A DNA stretch of 64,000 nt from Flammulina velutipes. Taxonomy: Eukaryota > Basidiomycota > Agaricomycetes > Agaricales > Physalacriaceae. A model generated the notes under the pieces. That model was not told the DNA's origin and ran no database searches. It worked only from the letters and a program-made list of their open reading frames with translations. Positions 56,831-64,000 of the stretch are shown here, one piece after another. Position 1 is the first letter of the stretch. Each line of letters begins with the position of its first letter. The stretch is from assembly GCA_011800155.1 (NCBI GenBank), contig CM022368.1, forward strand, positions 3,534,001-3,598,000, written 5' to 3'. The translations under genes were made by a program, and so were the position numbers.

Positions 56831-59800
56831 CTACTGTGGCGCTTGAGGGTTAGGAGGTTGTTGGTTTTGCGCCGCTTGGAGTTGCTGTTGTTGTTGTTGA
56901 GCCTGCTGAGCAGCGTGAAGATGCTGTTGCTGCTGATCGCGAGTTAGAACACAAGACATCGAACAATGAAGGATTATACCAGGGCTTGATATCGCAGAGC
57001 GTTCTGAATCTGCTCCTGCGAGTAAGGTCCGACATTTGGCATGTAATAGTGCCCAGATATATTGGTGGCGCGAGGCTGAGCTGAAGCTGGTCGCGGAGAA
57101 TTCACGTTCGCCGTTGTCGCGCCATTCGTGGGTGACGCGTGTCCTAATGAGGGATCAGAACCAACACTCACTCCCAACCAAACGCTCAGACTAACCGTTC
57201 CCATTAACCTGTACGCTATTAGCACCTTGAGTCACTGCCGCAGCCTGGGCAGCAGCAGTCTGCGCCTGCAGTTGAGCGATGGCCATCTGGATTTGATGAG
57301 GAGTGAGAGCCTGGTGTGAAGGGAGCGATTGAGCCTGTTGGTTCATCTGCGCCTGCGCCTGTTGCGCCACTTGTGCATGCTGCTGTTGCTGTCTCAAAAT
57401 TTGCTGAGGGGTACCGCGATTGGCTGCAAGCATGGGGGTCGCGATACGCTGCTGGGAAATGTTGACCTGATTTCGTATAGGTATACTTGTTGTCAATGCT
57501 TGCTGGGCGGGGACGACAGGCTTAGGTTGAGCTTGGTTAGTCTGCCCTTGGGCTTGAGCAGGAGCGGGAGGAGGTGCCTGTGACGGGACAGATTGCCCAC
57601 TTGCTCCTGCTTGTGCTTGTGCTTGTCCGTTGGCCTGATGCAAGATCTGAATCAATAGACGTATATCAACAACGAACACAACTTACGGGTGGTGCAGCTT
57701 TACGGGATGCCAAGGCTGCTGCAGCTACTTGGGCTTTAGCAGCGACGAAATCACGGGCATCCTTCATATCTTTCGCATCTTTCTCCATCTTTAACCTTAC
57801 CAAGTCGCCAGGGGTCTTGTACTGTAGTTTGGTGTACTGGGTATGAGTGTCATGCGTATTGTTAGTCTTCCGAGCTACAATGTGTTTAGGTATGGAATAC
57901 ACTGCAAATGGGAACTCACCCGCATTCTTCGCAGTCATCTCTGTCCGACGTTTAATGAGTTTCCGCATGCAATCTTGCACAGTCTTGTGCCGTTTGTTCT
58001 TGGGTTCCATGTCTTGTCCGATGAACAACATAGGACCCGGGCCCCCCGATATCGAATTGCTTGCTAGTCGTTTCACGCCTCTCGTCATGATAGGTGCTGA
58101 CATTGGCGTGGAAGGTACGCTGGATGAAAAGAGGGAGGGTGTCACTGGAGCCTCTCGCAAATGAGAATCCGCTGGACCCCACTTCTCTCTCCATCGAGCA
58201 AGACAGTCGCCTGGACCCCGACGATCAGAAGAAACGGTGACTCGAGAAGCATTGAAGCACTCGGCAATGAGGCGCCAATTGGTTCCTTTCTCTCGATCCA
58301 TTGCGCCGTATTTCTCTATGAGTGACTTCAAAAGTTCATCATTCTTAGGCGTCCAAATAAGATCGCGTCTGGACGTGGCCAGCTGACTTGGCAATGTTGA
58401 ATTCTCTCGAGTGTTGGAACGCCCAAATAGCTCTGCAGAGATGTGAGTAAACGTTCGTAGCCTTCCTCAGAATATGACTTACCACTAGATGCCTCGTCCA
58501 ACGCCCGACCAGACGGCGTGTCCGCAGGTGTGACAGATGGATCCTCCCAAGGCAACCATTGATCATCCCTCCAACGCTTAGCGGGCTGGAGGGCGCTGAC
58601 CAGCGTTGGTTTTGTTGTCATGAATTTGCCAACAGGGAAAACCTTCGAATAGGTCAATTCGTCCAAACGGCGGGTGAAGTCGTCTTTGTCCACTTTGGTG
58701 CCCTTCTTCTTCGATTCAATGGGAGGCGGGTCGATCGCGGGAGGATCAAAGAGTGACAATGTTTGGAGATCAGGAAAGAGGTCGGAAAGGTCGGCAGGCG
58801 GAAGAGATATTTCAATCGTCTCTAGACTGGTCGGGTTGGTATTGACGACCTTAAAGTCGTCCAAATCGACAAACAATTTGTCTATGCTCGAAAACACGAC
58901 ACGGTCTCTGACAGGGCCGTACAGGTGGATTTTGTGGGCCTTGGTTGTGGGTACGGTAGCTTCGCGATCCCCCGAGGATGTAGACTTGGACGCCAGAACG
59001 GGGTTGCTAGAGCCCACTTTGAGACCACTCGGCTCCGCAGATTCTTGCGATGATTGAGCGGGCACTGGCTGGGAGTTCTGGTTATCCACTTCCATGTCGT
59101 CATTATTCGCTAGAGAGGATGAGTAGTCGACCTCTTCGACTTTCATTTCTTTCTTGGGCTCCAGCTCGATACGACCAGGATTCGGATCTTGCTCATCCTC
59201 CATACGATCCAAGGATTCCTCAATCAAGTTGGCTGCTTCGAGAGCGTCAATGACACTTTCCCGGTCCTGCTCATCTCCGTCGTCGTCGTCTGATCCGTAA
59301 TCAAGCAAGAGCATGGATGACGAAGGTCTTTCCTCCTGCGGCTCCTGGTCAGGTTCTCCGACGGGCGGAATACCCTCGTCAACTTCCATCATTGCCGGAT
59401 CGCGAGCGGCAGCGTCGTTTGAACGATCTTCATCTAGAGGACGTCGCCAAAGGACGCAGATACCCTGCCTTATGCGCTCCTCCATCGATCCTGCGGCGTG
59501 CCATTCAAGCACTGATGTCGATAAGTTGTATGCCACAGCGATCTTCCATTTACGCTCTTCCCTAAAGTCGATGCGCATCCATTTCTAAGAGCGTATGTGA
59601 GCAGACGTCTCGATAGAGACCATATAAACGTACCATCTCATCCATGAGATAATCCCAGTGCGTTTTGCTGATGTGGTCCACATTGCGTTGTCTCTTGGGC
59701 TGTCTGAAGCTCCATTTCCCAGCGTCTTTCAGAGTCTCGATACGATCGATTGTCCTGGCCAATCGAAGTTCAGTCATAGCAACCTATAGAGAGAATATCA

Positions 59801-61208
59801 AGATAAGCTTCGTCAAAACAACAACCAGCAAAGTGCTTACGCTCCAGTCACGAGTCGTTAGACATTTAGCGGCTTTCGCAACTCTCTTCCATACAGGATT
59901 GGCGTTGATGGTGAAACCCCACCGATTAAGGCCAAGCGACGTCCATTCATCTTTGTCCTTGTCCTTATCTTTATCCTTTCTGCTCTCTCTGTCTTTCTTC
60001 TTCGTCTTCGGTTTACTTTTCCTGCTGAACTCAATAGGGAGGGACTTGATTGGGGGAAGCGTATACTGAGGACTATACTGATGACGTGGTCCGTGTAGCG
60101 CAGACTGGCTGGAACCTTCAGACTTTGCCGCATCGTCGAAGCGAAAGTCCCGAAGTAAGAAGGTTCTTGTAGGGACATGACGGGAGGCTTCCTGGCGCAT
60201 GATGGGTGTATCCACTGGATGGAGATCCTGAGGTCGGACTGTTGGTGGGGGAGCCGGAGGTTCAATCGTCGCGGGAGGCGTGGAAAGACTTGTGACAGCG
60301 GGTAAATGAGGCGTAATGACGGCCGCAACACTCGGCGGTTGAATCTGAGTATCGACGGACATTGCTGTCTCTTCCTCCTCCTCCTCTTCCTCTTTTTTGA
60401 AATCCTTCAGATTAGGAATCGGAGGCACCGTTGGCGGTAGGGGCGGATTCTCTGGATGCACAGTATGTGCTTCGTGCATCTCGACGTCCTCCGTTTCTGG
60501 GGAAGATTCCACTATTATTGGGCTCTGGTTGGCAGGTCCTTTAGAGGATTCAGAAGGAGAAGTAGGTGAATGTCTAATCGCGTCCAGAGGTTTATCTGTT
60601 CTTGATATCGATTTTCCGTCAGCGTCAAGTTCAATAATCGAGGCTTCGGAAGATTGAGAGGCGTGTCGACTGGGATGAACGGGAGCGGGTGACTTGGAAG
60701 GGCGTTCGATCAAGTCCAACTCGTCCTCAGAGTCAACGCTTGGATGGCGCGAAGAGCTACGTCGGCCCGCAATATCGCTCGCGTCAGGTTTATTGGATGC
60801 GAGGAGAACGTCGCCCTCGTCTCCTCCTTCAAGCGATTGAGGCGTTCTCGGTGGTGCGAAGATGGATGTTTCCCGCAGATTGGCAATAGTTCCAGTGTCT
60901 GGACTACGAAGCAAATGTTTTACTAAATCGCTAGAACGTATATTATGGACGCACTGTTTGTTCAGATCATGTTTTTGTAGAAATGATTGCAAGTCCTCGT
61001 CCTCTTCGTCTGATGTGTCTAAGGAAAGAATGCTACCGATGTTGTCGCGGCGTCTGATCATGCAGAACATTTCTGTCAACAGTTCATTCCTCCGTTTCGT
61101 AATTTGACTGCCACAAATTTAAGCACAACATTCAATAGCGCGACTGTTAACGCACTGTAATTGGGCAACCCGTTCCTCTACTAAGCCGTCCAAATCCTCT
61201 TGTGGCAT
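56831..61208 (-). CDS. Chromatin modification-related protein EAF1/VID21 (NuA4 scaffold)
   Basis: A large multi-exon gene. The start at 61208 (MPQEDLDGLVEERVAQL) was chosen because splicing a short intron joins it to ITKRRNELLTEMFCMIRRRD. A long Ser/Pro/Glu-rich N-terminus includes a Lys/Asp-rich block (RKDKDKDKDKDEW). An HSA domain follows (RQPKRQRNVDHISKTHWDYLMDEM and then FREERKWKIAVAYNL), which binds actin-related proteins. After an acidic stretch, a Myb/SANT domain appears (IWTPKNDELLKSLIEKYG, NWRLIAECFN, DCLARWREKWGP). The C-terminus is Gln/Ala-rich (QQQQHAQVAQQAQAQ) and ends NPQAPQ. Order and composition match EAF1, the platform subunit of the NuA4 histone acetyltransferase. Nuclear. 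Confidence 0.9.
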
Positions 61209-61408
61209 TGAGAATGTCGGTCCCAAAATTACTCCCGTATGAGCGTTATTGTCGCGCGAACGCGCGCCGGAAATTTAGAAAGAGAGACGATGATGGGAGA
61301 GAGGAAAGACAGGTCAGAACAACTCAGAACGCTTGTGATTGTGTGCCTGTGTTGACAGAGGTTGTGCAGACAAAACTTCCCATAAAAGGACATTTCAAAA
61401 TAGTGTAT

Positions 61409-62723
61409 TTATTGGGAAACTCCTCCGCGCAACAGACTGACGGGTACCGTTCGCATCTTCGATGATTTCTCTGTTGAGGGTACCAGATATCCATGAACTG
61501 AGGCTGTGAGCCTCTTTCTCTGTCCATGCTCGCCACTCATCGGCGCCGAAACCACTTGCTGAATTACTTGATTTTCGATGCTATGCACCTCGATTGTCTC
61601 GTTCGGAAGGAGAGAGGTAATATATGGATAATCGTAGCCTAAGATTTTTAGTGCGACGCCATATGAAAAGCAAATGACGCACTCAACGAAAGGGGATGCT
61701 GGGGCCACTCTAAAGTCCCGCGAACTGGGTCACCGCCAGACGTTATAAACAATCCCAACGTACTGGCGCCCGTGTAGGAAAGTAGGAGAAACTCACTTCG
61801 GTCTATAACCGTAATGGACGGGGTGACAATGAAAGGTAGAGGATCAATGGCCTGAGATACCTGAATGACAGGCAACGCCGAAGCATTCTCGAGGTCGATC
61901 ACTTGGTACTCATTCTTGTCCGCGATACAAAGAGTAAATCCAGATCTCTTTGCCATTATCGCACCGTTCGGCAATGGTATTTCCTGGAAAGAGTAGGTAG
62001 GTGATCGCTGCAATACCTGGTAGCGTACCTTCATGAACAGAAGTCGGTCTCCTCGTATGGAGTACATCCCTATGGCATTTCGTTTGATGGCACAGAAATG
62101 GACTGGTTCGACTGGTGCATTGGAGGACGGTGGCGGTCGTTCCATGTGTACTTGATCCACGGCCATGCAGATAATGTGTCGTATTGGTTTGATGTTTACT
62201 GGATCGAGAGATGGAAGGGTGAAGAAGTGAACTTGCTGGCCTGTGGTCTTCGTGTAAACAAGAATGTATAGCAAAGGGGATCCCGTACCACTCAGAACTA
62301 GTACACGTTGTACGCTGGCCAGTAAAATGATCTCGTCGACGGGCTTCTCATTTGGAATCGTCTGTCTTGACAAGATCATGTACGACTCTAACTGAAAGTA
62401 TCTTCTCAGTCTTGGGAAGATGAATAGATAAGGTGCGCACCTTGGCTGGGTCATCAGCTTGTAATGCAAAGCGGATCAGCTCTCCGTTCGAAAAGCCAAC
62501 ATAAATCTCAGAGCCTACAAGTGTAATAGTCATTAAGTTTGCATTACCCAAAATGTCACAGCACACCTAATGCCTGAGCACAACGAATTGAGGAGCCTGC
62601 GATGCATGATTCAACACAAGATCACGCGAAGGGACGGGAACAAGCACCAATGTTTGCGGTGGATATGAGAGTCTGCAACTGGTAGGGTGGGACCTCTATG
62701 GGACGTGTAGGAGCCGAAGTCAT
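61409..62723 (-). CDS. VPS3/TGFBRAP1-like CNH-domain protein, apparently CNH only
   Basis: Splicing five or more introns from an ATG at 62723 gives about 341 aa: PPYQLQTLI, SSIRCAQALGSEIYVGFSNGELIRF, VDEIILLASVQRVLVLSG, VHFFTLPSLDPV, and the CNH hallmark SEFLLLSYTGASTLGLFITSGGDPVRGTLEWP, then YPYITSLLPNETIEVHSIE. This is the N-terminal citron-homology beta-propeller of the VPS3/VPS39/TGFBRAP1 tethering proteins, which bind Rab GTPases on endosomes and vacuoles as part of CORVET/HOPS. The frame ends at 61409 with VPVSLLRGGVSQ, right after the propeller. Full family members are about 900-1100 aa with a long helical C-terminus. Only 200 bp remain before the EAF1 start, so the C-terminal half is missing here. 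Confidence 0.78.
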
Positions 62724-62909
62724 TGTTGTCTGTCTGGTATCGTTGTCGTCCAAGTCAATTTATTTGGTGTCAGTTGTCGCGACGAATCATGGAGGTCAAT
62801 GATCAAGAGGTTAATTGACATCATCATTCTGATTTTCAGAATCAACGGGCCTCGTCGTATTCATTCGACAAAAATATGGATATAACGCTAGTAAAGGGTA
62901 TCATATAAT

Positions 62910-64000
62910 CTACTTGCGCGTCGCCTGGATGAGGTTAATCAAACCGCGTATCCTTGCCCTCCACCCATCAGCATACAAGAATCGCACCAAACCTGACGTG
63001 AAATCCCTAGACAAAACCTTGTCAGTCAACAGTTAGGAACCGATTTCCCGACATACCAACTAAGACCCAAAGAACGTATGGGGTAATCCAACACCTTTGG
63101 AATTGAAGTCTGAGCTAATGAGGGGAACCGGTCCACCATGATTGCCTTTGGGTTGGTCAGAGAGCGAAGCCCTTCAGGCCCACCTAGAAATTCAGATGCT
63201 TAGATTGCGCAAGGCTCTCCTTGGGGAAAAAACTTGCCGAAACGACCATATCCGCTCGCTTTGACGCCTCCAAATGGTAGATCTTGACTAAGATAACGGT
63301 CAGTAACAGAAGGCGTCAGGCTAATCAGTCACGAACTTAATCTATACCATTGTCAGCGGAGAGGTTGAATGAGGTATCGAAGAACTTACATAGAATACGC
63401 CAAAATCGTTGATAGACACCATTCCGCACTCTAGCTTCTTAGCGACTTGCAGACAAAGATTCTGGTCTGGGCCAAAGACGCTAGCCCCCAGGCCATACCG
63501 AGTGCCATTAGCAATCTCAATGGCTTCGTCAATTGTGTCATAAGGCATCAACAGGGCGACCGGCGCAAACACTACATAGGACTTGTTATTTCGGACAACA
63601 TCTGTAACAGAGAGATGACTCACGTTCTTTCTGTGCAATCTCCATATCCTTGGTCGCAGGACCGACCAGAGTAGGTAAGAAATAGCAGCCCTTCTCGTTG
63701 AAAACATGCTCATATCGTGAACCGCCCTCCACTTGGACTTCTTCCTCTGTTTCGGTGGCCTTCGCGCGACGGATAATATGTTCCAGGCCTTCAAACCTCT
63801 GGGTAGATATCATTGCACCACAGTCTACGGGAGACAGATATCCTTGGTCTGTAGGGGCCATGACAGAACCTAGTCGCATTTTTGTCACCCTGTCCGTGAA
63901 GATGGCATGCAAATCATCGTATTGTCGTCGATGAACGAGTAGTCGTTCTATCCCGATGCAGTTCTGACCAGCATTTTGGCTATGACACATGAGAAATGGT
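62910..64000 (-). CDS. Aldehyde dehydrogenase, MSC7-like, C-terminal part
   Basis: The gene runs off the right edge, so its N-terminal part is missing. The catalytic Cys is in QNAGQNCIGIERL near 63965. Downstream are KEVFAPVALLMPYDT (with the conserved ...PV... block), IEIANGTRYGLGASVFG, LECGMVSINDF and QDLPFGGVKASGYGRFGG, all in the ALDH order. The last exons give KAIMVDRFPSL and a C-terminus SGLVRFLYADGWRARIRGLINLIQ ending at a TAG at 62910. The hydrophobic and basic tail and AGQNCIG resemble the yeast MSC7 group, which is ER-associated. ALDHs oxidise aldehydes with NAD(P)+. The substrate is unknown. At least four introns are present. Confidence 0.88.

Noticed and set aside
1..64000. CRISPR arrays, rRNA, phage or bacterial operon features
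   Set aside because: The sequence is intron-rich eukaryotic DNA, and no regularly spaced direct repeats or rRNA-like segments were seen.

Overview
The window is fungal nuclear DNA, almost certainly from a mushroom-forming basidiomycete (Agaricomycetes). The genes are cut by many short introns (mostly 46-65 nt, GT..AG). They sit close together on both strands. The families (GH55 and GH5 beta-1,3-glucanases, a Zn2Cys6 regulator, a microsomal-type P450, a Q-rich EAF1/VID21) are those of filamentous fungi. All coordinates come from splicing by hand. For most genes the exon lengths sum to a multiple of three, which supports the models.

Layout, left to right. 0-4.4 kb: the 3' end of an M13 metallopeptidase, an orphan 208-aa protein and a nitronate monooxygenase-like flavoprotein (+). 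4.8-7.8 kb: a small heat-shock protein with a long Q/P-rich N-terminus and an HSL-type hydrolase (-). 8.0-11.3 kb: a membrane-anchored M24 Xaa-Pro peptidase (-), divergent across 76 bp from a CUE-like/AlkB/GRF-finger dioxygenase (+). 11.7-13.0 kb: a His/Pro-rich protein and a small charged protein (+). 14.1-24.5 kb: two same-strand GH55 exo-beta-1,3-glucanase paralogues flanking a P450 (-) and a GNAT acetyltransferase (+). 24.6-33.1 kb: the cohesin acetyltransferase ECO1, a small Ser-rich protein, an NRAMP metal transporter and a Zn2Cys6 regulator. 33.4-42.6 kb: a CHORD/CS co-chaperone, a mitochondrial-carrier-like protein, a hidden 58-aa gene and the TOR-complex WD40 protein LST8. 42.6-49.8 kb: the complete 2147-aa glutamate synthase GLT1. 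50.0-53.0 kb: a Trf4/Cid14-type nucleotidyltransferase, then a ~600-bp imperfect palindrome carrying a 59-aa reading frame and facing an IF1-like small gene. 53.3-64.0 kb: a GH5 membrane-anchored glucanase, EAF1/VID21 of NuA4, a CNH-only VPS3-like protein and the 3' part of an MSC7-type aldehyde dehydrogenase.

Most genes are housekeeping: nitrogen assimilation, TOR signalling, chromatin, cohesion, RNA surveillance and protein folding. I see no clear biosynthetic cluster, CRISPR, rRNA, tRNA or intact transposon. Three glucanase genes (two GH55, one GH5) fit cell-wall beta-glucan turnover. The signals most worth a second look are the palindrome at 52.0-52.6 kb, several small multi-exon genes that simple reading-frame scans miss (12.5, 38.5 and 52.7 kb), the CUE-like/AlkB/GRF fusion and the apparently shortened VPS3-like gene.
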